Shown here: in pieces, positions 44,998 to 56,899 of the stretch
Layout: each line of letters starts with the position of its first letter
Position numbering within the stretch: position 1 is the first letter of the stretch
Assembly: GCA_051530055.1 (NCBI GenBank)
Contig: CM121341.1
Location: forward strand, 4,092,001 to 4,156,000
Direction of reading: 5' to 3'
DNA: 64,000 nt
Source: Neoechinorhynchus agilis
Lineage: Eukaryota; Acanthocephala
Position numbers and translations under genes: made by a program
The notes under the pieces: model-generated
What the model was told of the DNA's origin: nothing
Database searches by the model: none
What the model saw: the letters and a program-made list of their open reading frames with translations, nothing else

Positions 44998-45090
44998 CCT
45001 AAAGAAGCCCAAAAACGGCGAAAGCTCGGAAATAAAGATTTTTCTTTATCATTACAATAGCCCGTTTAATTGTCGATTTAAAAGCAATAC
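44998..45090 (+). repeat. Short repeat related to the hammerhead-like elements
   Basis: Carries gaagccc...cggcgaaagct followed by ggaaataaagatt and gtccaattgtc-like text. A second copy lies at 62478-62570. The gaag...ggcgaaagct part resembles palindrome 5. It may be a worn relic of the same family. Confidence 0.5.
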
Positions 45091-45222
45091 TTGATTCACA
45101 AATAAATTATATTATTACATATCTCAAAGCGTTTGTAATTAGAATGTATGTACATATTTGGTGCACGTCTAAATTGGCTAAAGCTCTTGAATGCATTCAT
45201 TATCTAGGCAACTGTTCAACTG

Positions 45223-45717
45223 ATGCTGAAGCTCGTGATCATCGTCTTAGTTGTTATCGGACTTATTTCATCCGAACGACGAAGATTGCTCATCAATTTG
45301 ACGAAACAAAATTTGACGGATGCTGGTCAAATTCGCACTATAGTCTGGTCGAAACGAGCAGTGTATGAGCCAGAATTTTACCAAGAAGATGACAAAAACG
45401 AATCTGAAGATTTGACGAAGATTTTAGGAGTTGTTGCTTTCATACCAATCACGGACGATAAAACGATGATCGCTTGCAAGAAACCATTCGGTGAATATTC
45501 GCAACCTTTCCTGTTACCAGAATTACCTCCAATGTTGCCACTGATAACGGAGAATTCAGCTAATTTATTACCGTTGAATTTGACGGATATTCAAAGTCTT
45601 AAGTTCGCCAATGAAGAAATGGATACGAGTTTTGACCCCTTTGATGATTATCCAGAGCATGAAGTTGAGAGTGAAGAACGTTTAAGACCTAGAAGTCATA
45701 TATTTGGATTTGAATAG
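45223..45717 (+). CDS. Predicted secreted protein, 164 residues
   Basis: Begins with a strong signal peptide (MLKLVIIVLVVIGLISS) followed by an Arg-rich turn, then an acidic, proline- and leucine-rich body (for example LLPELPPMLPLITENSANLL) with N-x-T/S sites and an acidic C-terminus. No cysteine-rich domain or known family. Single exon with a clear ATG. Probably a secreted or lumenal protein of unknown role. Confidence 0.7.
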   Translation: MLKLVIIVLVVIGLISSERRRLLINLTKQNLTDAGQIRTIVWSKRAVYEPEFYQEDDKNESEDLTKILGVVAFIPITDDKTMIACKKPFGEYSQPFLLPELPPMLPLITENSANLLPLNLTDIQSLKFANEEMDTSFDPFDDYPEHEVESEERLRPRSHIFGFE

Positions 45718-46716
45718 TAGCAGCGCATATGAAGGAACGTAGATTTAGATTTTAGAAGACGTCTCTTATTACGATAATAATAAATTAGTGGTTTAATTTT
45801 AGCTATTTAACTTTAAACATTTATCTATGATCGTTAATGACATCGAAGTCCACGAAGGGAGCAATAAAATATTCGCAAAAAATACCATCGTTAATTTTTA
45901 GCTTCAAACTAACCTTCATAGTATTCAAATCTGAAAGCAGTCATGAATTTTATAGATCAAACAGAAAAGCAATGATTGTGAATTAGCTTTGAAAATTCAA
46001 AAAGTATCGAAATGCTATCTGAACCCCTCGACATCGAGAATCACAATGCGATTTCCTTTTTTGGACGTTCACTAAGGGGAATAATGGAGGCTAAATTCAT
46101 TGGCCAGGTTGAAAACAGTTGAAGGGAATAAGGCGAACTGTACCGAAATATCGGATTTTATAAAATTCCTTCGATTTCCCACTAGAAACAAACACGAACA
46201 ATTCAATTTTAAAGCAATTTTTTATAGCCATCAGAAGCATCTACGCTAAATGTTTATTTGATTTATAGCTCCATTTCGTGTGTCATTTAAACATTTTCGT
46301 CCAAAACTAAGTAATTTCCGCAGTTTAGAGTTTTGATAGAATTTTTCCAAAGCTTAACTTTAATAAAATAAGACCTGCCCTAAAATCAATTAAAAATTTT
46401 TCTAAATGTGCGTTTCAAATAGAGAATTTCATATCGAGAACATTTGCAATGTCTTTTTGGCATTTACAGCCTACGATTGTTTATTCTCACCGCAAAATTT
46501 TTGAAATCCTTATTTGATCAAATGAAATTAATTACCTGTACTTTGTAGAATTTGACTGATGATTATTCTAGAATCAAATGCGACCTTTGTGTTGTTAAAA
46601 TAATTTTCGAAGAATTCGCGTTAACGCAGATTATTCTCCTTCGCTCGATAAAAAAAAGTAGCATTTATTTGCGAATTATCCGGTACAGTTAATGAAACCA
46701 ATCCTTTACTCCTGGA
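45718..46716. other. Intergenic region
   Basis: No gene supported. A+T-rich sequence. Confidence 0.45.
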
Positions 46717-46890
46717 TTAAAGACACAAGATTGAGACGAGGGCATGAATTATTCCAGGAACAAATCCCAATAATGTGAGCAGAATATTTATAACAACATT
46801 GCAGCTGCAGGAATTATCCTTCAGAAACACTGCCAATGGTGGGAGGACGATAGAAATGATGACAAGAACCAGAGTATACAGAAAATCCAT
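46717..46890 (-). CDS. PMP3/UPF0057-family small membrane protein
   Basis: A 57-residue protein with two hydrophobic helices: VLVIISIVLPPLAVFL and INILLTLLGFVPGIIHALVS, joined by a short cysteine-containing turn (KDNSCSC). The PPLAVFL and ILLTLLGFVPGIIHA signatures are diagnostic of the PMP3/UPF0057 family, whose yeast member affects plasma-membrane potential and salt tolerance. The chosen start (MDFLYTL) is the usual family length; the longer frame upstream is ignored. In animals the family is best known from nematodes, and this supports the organism guess. Confidence 0.92.
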   Translation of the reverse strand: MDFLYTLVLVIISIVLPPLAVFLKDNSCSCNVVINILLTLLGFVPGIIHALVSILCL

Positions 46891-47184
46891 CTTTCTCTCA
46901 CTCGTTCTCTTTTTCAGGATCTCTGCTTTATGCTTTTGGTTAGCAACGCAGACTACGTGCAAGAATACGTGATATTCCTCTAGTTCTCATGTGATCCCGT
47001 AAATTTCGTAGAGGAGAACCCTATTCGGTTGCAAATGTTTTAGTCTTAAAAAGAAGATAAATATTCTATTTCCTATCATTTTAATAGTAGAGTCAAGTCG
47101 TTCACAATCGATTAGGAGTTTAGACAGATTTTTGAAGAAAAAAACCACTTACGATGTGGAAAAACAAACACCCAACTAAAGGTT

Positions 47185-48545
47185 TTATTTCAAATCAGAA
47201 TCGCTATCTAACGACAAAGGGAAACCAAAAGGGATAAAAGTTGACTTTGGTCTCGGAGGAAGACGCGGTGGTTCTGCAACGGACATCAATCGATCATAAA
47301 TCCTGTCCCCTTGCTCATATTTATCTTCGTTCGGAAAAATTTCAAAACACGATATTCTGTTTTGACCTCTTATCCTCCTATCTCTTCCAACAGTTGATTT
47401 TGTTATCCTGAAAGCTGAATCCATTGCCTGGCTAACTCGTTCTCCCTGTTAATTTTATGAATTTTAATAAGTTAATGCCGGTAAACCAAAAAACCTTTGC
47501 ATCCTTCACTTTAAATGCGTAGCAAATAAAACACTCCGTAAGATCGTCGATGCATATAAACGCCACTGAGTAGGGGAATAGCTCATCACTCGAACAGTAA
47601 GATATTCCCTCGATTATTTGGTCAATCAATATTTCCTTTTATGGATTAAGTACCGAAAAAATAAAAAAACTTACCTGATACTTCCCTTCTTTTATAAATC
47701 GAAATCCATCAACGCAAATGTACAAAGTTCCTCGTAGCTTATTCTTCTAAATAAATTAAATAGATATCACTATTGTGATTTTTGCTTCTAATATCGATTC
47801 CCTTTTTGCGTTATTGCACAATATTATGCTTAGTGGTAATTGATTTAATTTTTAAGTTTTAATAATTCTTTTTACAACGTCCTTGTGGGATACTACCAGG
47901 AGCGTCCCACTACTTTCGTAAGGGATTTTCCAACGAAATAAAAACTTTATAACCAGCTTAATAAATGGCTTTATGGAGTTAATACCTTTCTTTGAAAAGA
48001 TTGAATAACACCTGAACAAATATACGCTCCCCGCGAATCGCAAACAATCTTACTGCCAAGATACTAAAAAGATTTTGTGAGTTTAATTTTTGCCTGAAAA
48101 AAAAACAAATCCTTTTACCTTCACACTGAACCTGCAAGTACCTTCTTTGATTCTTTGAATGTCATAGAATCGTTCGTCCACTAAATTTGGCCTAAGAATC
48201 TCCATCGCAGGAGTAAAGGGCCGACAAATATCTTTCTCAAGAAGGCTGATATTATCCTTTCCATTGCCCGTAAACCTGAAAAATTCCAGTATTCAAGAAC
48301 ACAAAGTGTTGGTCCCAACACACCTTTTCTTGACAGCACTGAAAATCGATCCAAACGGCTGGGTCTTCATTTTTGTCGTTGATAATGTAGAGAAGTGAGA
48401 ATAAAGCTCTCTCGGTCGCGATTTCGAACTGCACACCTTGATGTAATTTTTGCGCTTTGGTGTGTTTCAATGTCCATAAGTGCAAATGAGCGGAGTTTCT
48501 AATTGAACGTTGTATGTGAATCTCAAAAGGCAAAGCATTCGTAAT
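47185..48545 (-). CDS. Numb-type PTB-domain gene 1 (multi-exon, 5' end uncertain)
   Basis: Minus-strand exons with gt-ag borders: 48545-48324, 48256-48119, 48063-47986, 47746-47675, 47635-47495 and 47445-47185. All are phase 0. The joined PTB domain runs from CRFSVK-YLGSKIVCDSRGAY through GTLYICVDGFRFIKEG and IDQIIEGISYCSSDELFPYS to GERVSQAMDSAFRI. This matches the Numb-type domain text (KYLGxxEVxESRGM, then DQxIEKVSFCAPD, then GERLSxAVGCAFA). The C-terminal exon has PPRLPPRPK, a likely SH3-binding site. The first exon (ITNALPFEIHIQ...) has no known domain. Further exons may lie upstream around 48690-48945. A role as an adaptor near membrane receptors is inferred from the family. Confidence 0.8.
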
Positions 48546-49099
48546 CTAAAATTAGAAATCACGATTGTGTGTCATTTTTAATTAAGTGAAGATAATCCTT
48601 TGATCTTAACCATGACAGGTGCAGCATTTGCCTTGGTAAATTACCGAATATTTTAACCTCTCATTTCGCTGACTTTTTTTAGATCTTTCAATATTTGTAC
48701 CGAATCCCTCGTATTTCAAAAACGTAAAACCAATATCCAAATCGCGATATTTCCAAAACTCGGATTTGAGGAACTTCAGAATTGCATTTTTGATTTTTAT
48801 CTAACACTTTATACACTAAAATTTCCGATGGGAACGGCGAAACATCTATTTCATCTACTACTTTGAGGAGGATGTATCCACCGTTCACTTTTTCAACCTC
48901 CTTTGTTGCTGAAACCAGCCATTTTAAAACCTTGACGAGCATCAATTATCTCAATGGCGAAAAGTTTTTAAAATGTAGAGCGACGGATCGAGGCATTTGT
49001 ATTTCTCCCTTTTTTTCAATGATATTTTCTCCAATTCAACGGCTCCTGAAACTTAAAATCGATTTAAAAGAAGGTTATTCGGACCACATCGGCACGCGA

Positions 49100-49940
49100 T
49101 CGTTTTAGTCTTAATAACCGGTTGCTCGAATTAACCGGATTTGATTATATTGGAATAATGGCCGTGTATGTTTTCAGAGTGTTAATATTTCACCGAGTAA
49201 GCGTATTTAGTTGGAAAATCACAGTACAAGCTTTTTTAATGAAATCCGTACTCCTCGTACCGAAGTTTTACAGACTTTTAGGGTTAATTATAGTTCAAAT
49301 ATACAAAAACAAAAAGGCTTTGTTTTACATCGAAATATCTTGATTTAATATAATTGTTAAAAGACGGCTCAGCGTTTGCGTGTAGTATAAGATGATAATT
49401 GCAAACCAATTGGATATTATACTTCAAAAGCAAATTATATATGCCTTCATAACAGGTACAAGAATATGTTCCTCGTTGTCTTCGAGACAGTCCTTTACGG
49501 GTCCTCCACATCCAATAAATTCTGCGATCTTCTACAAATCGATCTTTGGTGCGATACATAAATCAGAACTATAATTATTAGCGAAACTCGAGCCAGGCGC
49601 TTATTTTAATGGGTTCCTAAAGACTGATTAGAGAAATGTTCATCTCCAAGCCAGCGTTCTACGCTTATTTTCAAATCTGGAATTTATTGAAGATGAGGAT
49701 ATTGCTTCTCTGGATGTCAAGTGTCCCGCGACTAAATCGAGTGTCATGCGACTTGGATTCTTAAGCAAAAGACTTTTAAGGAAAGTGGATCTGCAATTTT
49801 TGTAATTTAACTTTCAATATTGTAACGGATAAGTCTTTTAAATTTAAAAAGTCCATTATTGCTCTTTTTATTAGACAAAGCAGTAAATTTAAGATATTAT
49901 AAACTCCATTGTAAAATCATTCACACCACCGCTCTGGATC
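49100..49940. other. Intergenic region
   Basis: No gene supported; A+T-rich. Several short open stretches lack motifs. Confidence 0.4.
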
Positions 49941-50770
49941 ACTCACTCAGTTGCGTCCTGGTGTAACGGTCGAAAGGGCGAATGCAGCGTTCCTTCCCGT
50001 TGCACAGCAAAACTTATGTTTTGGAGGAGGAATGCTCCTGCCCTCGGATCGCCAGTGATTCGTCTCAATCTCTTGAACAATTGCTTGACCAGGTCCTGGG
50101 CCGCGGTACCAAACTACTCGAGTGTCTCGACGCCAAAGGAACAAAATAATGATTTCGGCTTGTATTTAATCTTTTTGCAGACCTCAGCGGCGGTTGCTCC
50201 TCCTCCGGTTTAATAGTGGCGAATATTATGTTACTGGCTGCGAATGGCGTCCCAGAGAAGGCATTTTCCTTCTCGCCACGGGAATACTGTGACACCGTCC
50301 AGTCTACGGCCATCGAATCGGCAAAGATTGCTCGGCTCAAGGATATTGGGCGCATTCACAGTGTTGAGGGCACGACTGAGAGAATTACTTTCATTTTGGC
50401 GTGTCGTGAATTGCCCACAGACGAGACCATGGCGTCCCGGCGGTTCCACGGTCGTTCCGCAACGGCAGCGAATCAGTGCCCCAAGTCGCAGGGACACTGC
50501 AATCCTTACTTTGTCGTCGGAGGGTACCCACAGAAGCGATTGGGAGAGCGTTGAGTCAAGCACCGGATTCTCTTGTGGAGACGTCCGTCAATCGAGTTCG
50601 GTTCACCAGGTCACGAATCTGAAATTAAAGAGTTAAGAATTCTCGCTACCAGAAGTGAGTCCCAAACTGATTGTTTGCAACCATTGACGGGCTGCCTAAG
50701 AGCCTCCATGAAATTTTCATCCAAAGTGTAATTCGTGCCAAGAAAGGATTGAACTATTTTGCGGCTTGCT
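49940..50770 (-). mobile_element. Unclassified retroelement, C-terminal domain, copy C
   Basis: Minus-strand text includes VRIAVSLRLGALIRCRCGTT, then VEPPGRHGLVC, SRALNTVNAPNILEP, then DGVTVFPWREGKCLLWDA, and near the end NISFAVQRERC-like text. The same module as copies A, B, D, E, F and G. Worn and broken; no RT part next to it. Confidence 0.65.
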
Positions 50771-51205
50771 TCACACGATCCCAAATAAGCTGACCGAAGA
50801 AAAACCTGAATTTATTTCATTAAAGATCATCGTCGCGTGTTCTAAACAAAAACTCTGCTACGTACGAGCGTTCAGTTAAACCATAAAAATCGCGTTAAAT
50901 CTATATCAAAGGAAACAAAGTGCAATATCGTTATCTGAACAATGATTTTTAATTTGACTCAGCCGAGAGCCACCGACTTAGACTTTAATGCTGTATGACG
51001 ATTCGGAATGTTCTTGTTTTCTTTGGCTTAATTTGTTTGGATTACAGCGCATTTATGGTCAAAGTTAAAAATAGCTACTGAAAATATTTAGCCGTAAAAT
51101 GAAACAGTGGCGTTTTTTTTCGAATTAAAATCAGCTGTTGTCGATCGCTAAAAGTCACTTATTGCCCATCAACAAAAGTGATACTCTAATTGTTTTTACT
51201 GAAAA
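50771..51205. other. Intergenic region between repeat and PTB gene 2
   Basis: A+T-rich with no supported gene. Confidence 0.4.
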
Positions 51206-51990
51206 TTATGAAGAGATAAAGTTTTCAAATTTAAACTGTTTTTCATTGCGTCGAGACAACCATATAGCAGAATATATCGCATTGCAGACTCGTTTTCCCT
51301 ATTTAAGAAAGATTTCATACAATAGATGTTTTGAAATCCAACAAACCTCTATTTTTTCGACCTTAAACGCATGGCAGATATTGCTATTGGTTACTTCATC
51401 AACACATATCATGGCCATATATTGAGGATAACGCTCATCACTGGAACAAAAGGAAATACTATTGGGTATTTGATCGATCAATAGCTCCTTAAAGCACAAT
51501 TATAAGTTTCAGTTTTTATCATTGATCTTACCGGATACTTTCCGTCGGTTGTTAGTCTCAATCCGTCCATAGAGATGTGTAACGTTGCTTTTATTTTCGT
51601 TTTCTGGTTTAAAATTAAAAATACAATTTAGAAAGCGTATAAAAATTAAGATTTTAAAACGATTTAAAGCATTTGATAATACAATTAGGAATAAACGAAA
51701 TATACCTTTACATCATGGAGCGATTGAATTGCGGTCGAGCAAAAATAGGCGCCTCGCGAACTGGAAACTATTTGTTTGCCCATGTACTGAAATTAGTTTT
51801 AAAACACGACTAAACATGGCTTCTAACCTTAACATAAAAATGACAATTACCCATCAGAATCCTTTTAAAGTCATGTACAGTCTCGTCTTCGCCGTTGGAT
51901 ATACAAAGCGATTTACGATGAAACTCTTGATGTTTGAACTTTTCTTCAATAATCATGCGCTCGCCGTCTTCTCTTCTATTAGGCAGTTTA
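51206..51990 (-). CDS. Numb-type PTB-domain gene 2 (paralogue, 5' end uncertain)
   Basis: Minus-strand exons: 51990 or further upstream to 51828, 51786-51706, 51603-51532, 51487-51347 and 51298-51206 (stop). The two central exons (72 and 141 nt) equal those of gene 1 in length and phase. Text: CHFYVK-YMGKQIVSSSRGAY, LHISMDGLRLTTDGKYP, then IDQIPNSISFCSSDERYPQY, then GKRVCNAIYSAIWLSRR. It ends soon after the PTB domain, without the proline-rich C-terminal tail of gene 1. It is a tandem duplicate, separated by a retroelement fragment. The 5' exon is unresolved; donor-like gtgagt at about 52028 may mark another intron. Confidence 0.75.
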
Positions 51991-52269
51991 ACGAACTTAA
52001 TCAAAAAACCATATTTTGTACCACTCACTTGTTTCTAAGATATACCGAGCAGAGAAATTTGGGATATGTCATGGTGTCTCTAATGAACAATTCATAAGCA
52101 AAAATCATAGACATCGTTCATAATGAGTTTTGTTGATCAAGCGTACAAAAACACTTTAACACAAATACGCAAAGATCAACAAAACATTGATTACACAGTG
52201 TGGCAATTTGCGTGTGGATTTTTTAGAGTTCCGATTTTTTCTTCGCCTGAAATCATTTGCCTTCCACAC

Positions 52270-52880
52270 TTCTCCTTGACAATTCAAGACAAGTGGGTCT
52301 TTGGTTGATGCTTTCGGGCGACACGGTCTCGTCTGCAGAAGGTCAGCAGGAAGGTTTTCACGCCATTCTGAAATCAATAACGTAATTTCTCGGGCGTTGA
52401 GAACGGCGAACTTCCCGAACATCCTGGAACCCGCCCACCTCTGCAGACTAGACGGCCGTAGGCCCGATGGAATTTCGGTCTTCCCGTGGCGGGAGGGCAA
52501 ATGCCTTCTCTGGGACGCCACGTGTGTGGACACCCTCGCAGCCAGCAACATCCCCTACTCCCTCGAAATCGCCGGTGGTGCCGCCAGTGCAGCGGAAGGG
52601 AGGAAGGTACGAAAATATATTGATTTAGCAAGGGGCCACTATTTTGTCCCCTTCAGAGTAGAGACGCATCGAACGCTTGGCAGCTCGGCACTCTCTCTGC
52701 TCCAGGATCTCTCGAAGAAATTGAGAGAGGCAACCGGAGACTCAAGAGCAGGCTTATTTCTTCGACAAAATATCTCGCTGGCAGTACAACGGGGCAATGC
52801 TGCTAGCGTGATAGCGACAGCCGAGGAAGGACAAAAGCTGGAATTTGGTGGGAGGTGGTGAATGTAAAGAAAAGTAACCA
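52270..52880 (+). mobile_element. Unclassified retroelement, C-terminal domain, copy D
   Basis: The best-preserved copy of the C-terminal module, open for about 185 codons on the plus strand: FGRHGLVCRRSAGRFSRHSE, then RALRTANFPNILEPAHLC, then GRRPDGISVFPWREGKCLLW followed by DATCVDTLA, then AAEGRKVRKYIDLA, and RQNISLAVQRGNAASV near the end. PD-G ... W-DAT ... suggests a PD-(D/E)XK nuclease-like fold, which is inference. The RT part is not present upstream. Confidence 0.7.
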
Positions 52881-52949
52881 AATAGAAAACAATACTGCCT
52901 TTATATATTCAAGACAAGGGTAATTATCAATCTTCGCAGCCGATTAAGG

Positions 52950-53310
52950 CAAACGTCCCGATGGGATGACCATATTCCCGTGGAAAGAAGGAAAATGCCT
53001 TATCTGGGACGCCACATGCGTCGATTCGTTAGCACCCTCCAACCGAAGTGATGCAATATCAGGACCGGGAGGAGCTGCGACGGCGGCCGAACGGAGGAAG
53101 ACAGCGAAATACGCTGAGCTGGAAAAGACTCACCTATTCCTTCCTTTCGGTGTGCTGACAAATGGGGCGTTTGGAGTTTCGGCAAAGAAATTCTGCGCGG
53201 AGATAGGCCGACTACTCATAAAAGCCAGCGGAGATCACAAAGGAACTACCTCATCCAACGCTTGAGTGTGGCTATTCAACGGGGCACGGCCCAATGGAGT
53301 GGCGCGGAAT
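52950..53310 (+). mobile_element. Unclassified retroelement, C-terminal domain, copy E
   Basis: Reads TIFPWKEGKCLIWDATCVDS, then GGAATAAERRKTAKYAELEK and KTHLFLPFGV. Related to but more diverged than copy D, which lies directly upstream in the same direction. Broken. Confidence 0.6.
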
Positions 53311-53319
53311 GAGGGATAT

Positions 53320-53810
53320 AATGAAAACTAAAAGAATGAATTATAGAATAAGTTAACTGAATGCGTAATATTCGAAAAGTTCAACTAAAATGTATGCCAT
53401 CTTCTGAAAATTGAATTTCTTCAAATATAGGGGAAAATACTCGAAAAAACAAATGTGAGTTATGTGACTGTGCAATTTAAGTCATAAATCTTAGCGGATA
53501 TGAACAAGAACCACAATCTCGCCAAGCATTTAACCAATCACAGAAACTTTTACGAGATGATTTCATAAGAGATTCTGCTAATCATTTGAAATGTAACTTT
53601 CACCGATAAGAAATAATAGATAACGTGATTTTAGAACAGTAATGTAGCCCGATTTTGGCAGATTTATCGTGAGATGATAAACCGTCGAATCGGGCATTCA
53701 TTTTACGCCAGTTTTCTAACATTAGAATGAAAAATGGCGATGATTATGCGGTGAGCGCGGTATTTCATTTAAAAGCGTTTAAAGCTTTCAAAATGGTACG
53801 CTTTATTATT
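53320..53810. other. Unassigned interval
   Basis: No gene or repeat recognised, apart from short A+T-rich text. Confidence 0.4.
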
Positions 53811-53813
53811 GAA

Positions 53814-53980
53814 CAAAGAACAGGACCTATGTCCCCGTTTGGGTTCTCATGAACACTCGAGTTCTGATCGAATGAATCTGGCTATTGATTTTGGAGTGGA
53901 TTACGGGTCCGGTCGGGTAGGAATTGATGGTAATTCTTTGTAGGAGAGTTTGGGTGGTTGGTCTTTCCTCAGGTTCATAA
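53814..53980 (+). repeat. ggtcctcat family, left inverted copy
   Basis: Contains cctatgtccccgtttgggtt, ctcatgaacactcgagttct and ggtctttcctcag. The reverse complement of the whole block, with some divergence, occurs at 57075-57265, so the two are inverted repeats about 3.1 kb apart. The same family occurs at 16472-16785. Confidence 0.8.
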
Positions 53981-54043
53981 AATCCGAGAAGAAAGTTTGC
54001 AAATTATTGCCGTAATTCAGACCGTCAAAATGTCCTTTTGAGC

Positions 54044-56040
54044 TTATTAATAAATTCCCAAGGTAGTCTCAAAAACACGAAAGAATCAACTGTTACGTCA
54101 TATTATTAAAAATTATCACCAGATTTGTTATTGCCAAAACCAAAATCTATACTATTTACACTTTTTAGTCGAAAGAGTTCATTTCTGAAGCAAAGTTACT
54201 AAAGTCGAATATTTAATAGAATTTTAAACCTGAGCTCCCGCGAACAGAGAAAGCCCGATCAAAACATTGACGAGAGGAAAATCGAATTGTTCACGAGGCT
54301 CTATATTAATAAATTCCCAAGGTAGTCTCAAAAACACGAAATAATCAATTGTTACGTCATATTATTAAAAATTATCACCAGATTTGTTAATGCCAAAATC
54401 TATACTATTTACACTTTTTGATCGAAAGAGCTCATTTCTGAAGCAAAGTTACTAAAGTCGAATATTTAATAGAATTTTAAACCTGAGCTCCCGCGAACAG
54501 AGAAAGCCCGATCAAAACATTGACGAGAGGAAAATCGAATTGTTCACGAGGCTCTATATTAATAAATTCCCAAGGTAGTCTCAAAAACACGAAAGAATCA
54601 ATTGTTACGTCATATTATTAAAAATTATCACCAGATTTGTTAATGCCAAAATCTATACTATTTACACTTTTTGATCGAAAGAGCTCATTTCTGAAGCAAA
54701 GTTACTAAAGTCGAATATTTAATAGAATTTTAAACCTGAGCTCCCGCGAACAGAGAAAGCCCGATCAAAACATTGACGAGAGGAAAATCGAATTGTTCAC
54801 GAGGCTCTATATTAATAAATTCCCAAGGTAGTCTCAAAAACACGAAAGAATCAATTGTTACGTCATATTATTAAAAATTATCACCAGATTTGTTAATGCC
54901 AAAATCTATACTATTTACACTTTTTGATCGAAAGAGCTCATTTCTGAAGCAAAGTTACTAAAGTCGAATATTTAATAGAATTTTAAACCTGAGCTCCCGC
55001 GAACAGAGAAAGCCCGATCAAAACATTGACGAGAGGAAAATCGAATTGTTCACGAGGCTCTATATTAATAAATTCCCAAGGTAGTCTCAAAAACACGAAA
55101 GAATCAATTGTTACGTCATATTATTAAAAATTATCACCAGATTTGTTAATGCCAAAATCTATACTATTTACACTTTTTGATCGAAAGAGCTCATTTCTGA
55201 AGCAAAGTTACTAAAGTCGAATATTTATGAATTTTAAACCTGAGCTCCCGCGAACAGAGAAAGCCCGATCAAAACATTGACGAGAGGAAAATCGAATTGT
55301 TCACGAGGCTCTATATTAATAAATTCCCAAGGTAGTCTCAAAAACACGAAAGAATCAATTGTTACGTCATATTATTAAAAATTATCACCAGATTTGTTAT
55401 TGCCAAAATCTATACTATTTACACTTTTTGATCGAAAGAGCTCATTTCTGAAGCAAAGTTACTAAAGTCGAATATTTAATAGAATTTTAAACCTGAGCTC
55501 CCGCGAACAGAGAAAGCCCGATCAAAACATTGACGAGAGGAAAATCGAATTGTTCACGAGGCTCTATATTAATAAATTCCCAAGGTAGTCTCAAAAACAC
55601 GAAAGAATCAATTGTTACGTCATATTATTAAAAATTATCACCAGATTTGTTAATGCCAAAATCTATACTATTTACACTTTTTGATCGAAAGAGCTCATTT
55701 CTGAAGCAAAGTTACTAAAGTCGAATATTTAATAGAATTTTAAACCTGAGCTCCCGCGAACAGAGAAAGCCCGATCAAAACATTGACGAGAGGAAAATCG
55801 AATTGTTCACGAGGCTGTGTATTAATAAATTCCTAAGGTAGTCTCAAAAACACGAAAGAATCAATTGTTACGTCATATTATTAAAAATTATCACCAGATT
55901 TGTTATTGCCAAAACCAAAATCTATACTATTTACACTTTTTAGTCGAAAGAGCTCATTTCTGAAGCAAAGTTACTAAAGTCGAATATTTAATAGAATTTT
56001 AAACCTGAGCTCCCGCGAACAGAGAAAGCTGATCAAAACA
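54044..56040 (+). repeat. 253-bp satellite, eight units
   Basis: Tandem units begin (aaattcccaagg) at 54052, 54311, 54564, 54817, 55070, 55321, 55574 and 55827. The period is mostly 253 bp; the first unit is 259 and one is 251. Units contain gagctcccgcgaacagagaa and cattgacgagagg. The inner units are nearly identical. The first and last units share variants absent from most inner ones (a 6-bp insertion ccaaaa near taccatctat-like text, and ttagtcg instead of tgatcg). This pattern suits unequal exchange with edge units left behind. The array ends inside unit eight. Confidence 0.95.
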
Positions 56041-56299
56041 TTTCTTTTTATATTGATGTGCATTAGCAATTTCGGCGGTCGGAGAAACTTTGTTTTACAT
56101 CGGAGAAGTAATGCTACCACTTAAACTTGGATGAAACGTTAAGAGTTCGTACATCTCTCCGGATTCTCAGATACATCCCGGGGAGGTTGAATTATCTTTT
56201 CAACATTAATATATTCATAATTTGTTCCTTCAGTTCACCATCATAATTAAAAAATGCTGATATCAAAAGAAAACGTTGATAGATATATTTTTTCCATAC
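56041..56299. other. Unassigned interval after the satellite
   Basis: No gene or repeat recognised. Confidence 0.4.
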
Positions 56300-56500
56300 A
56301 CGGCCAAATGGACACCCGCAGTCCACCAATTTCGGTCTGGGAACCGCTGGTCTGCGCTCATTGCCCCAAGACCGTAAAGAATGGGGAGGTGGGACTCATC
56401 AGTGAGTTTCCTCCCTTCAGCAGTATTTCGTTCGTGCGTCATTGGTGGTAACGGATTCGAACCAGTTGACCCTTAACTGGGAAAAAAGTCTCGAATCGTT
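56300..56500 (-). mobile_element. tRNA-derived SINE, copy 3
   Basis: On the minus strand ggttcgaatcc (B box, 56453-56463) is followed by a body with ggaggaaactcact and gatgagtccc, as in copies 1 and 2. The 3' part beyond about 56320 is lost or diverged. Confidence 0.75.
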
Positions 56501-56899
56501 TTTTACCTTTTTTTTTGAAACTAAAAAGTGTTATTTCATACGATTAAATTGTGAAAAACTATTTTCTCAAACATTATAATCTTTCCGCAAGGTTCTTTAG
56601 CCACAATAAAATGAAAAGTAACCAGAAAGCATTGATTGCACATTGATTGCAATGAATAATCAGCAAAGGATTCGAAACACTTTTATACAAATCAATGTCT
56701 GTCTCTAATCTGTTGTTAGAAAATGATTGTCATAACTTCCCGATACGGGTTTTCTCACTCGATTTTGTCGATTTCCTAAAGGATCTTGCCAATTCACAAA
56801 ATGATCCATGGGCCAAAATGCCTTTTCTTCACAATTTTTTTCATCTAGCAATAGTTTTATTTTTAATAGCAAAAGCAAAACAACATTACAAAGCCTCTC

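Noticed and set aside
48688-48945. Additional coding exon of the first PTB gene
   Set aside because: The frame is open and plausible, but I found no splice donor in the right phase, so it is left out of the gene model.
54044-56040. CRISPR array
   Set aside because: The repeat unit is 253 bp with no spacers; this is a eukaryotic satellite.
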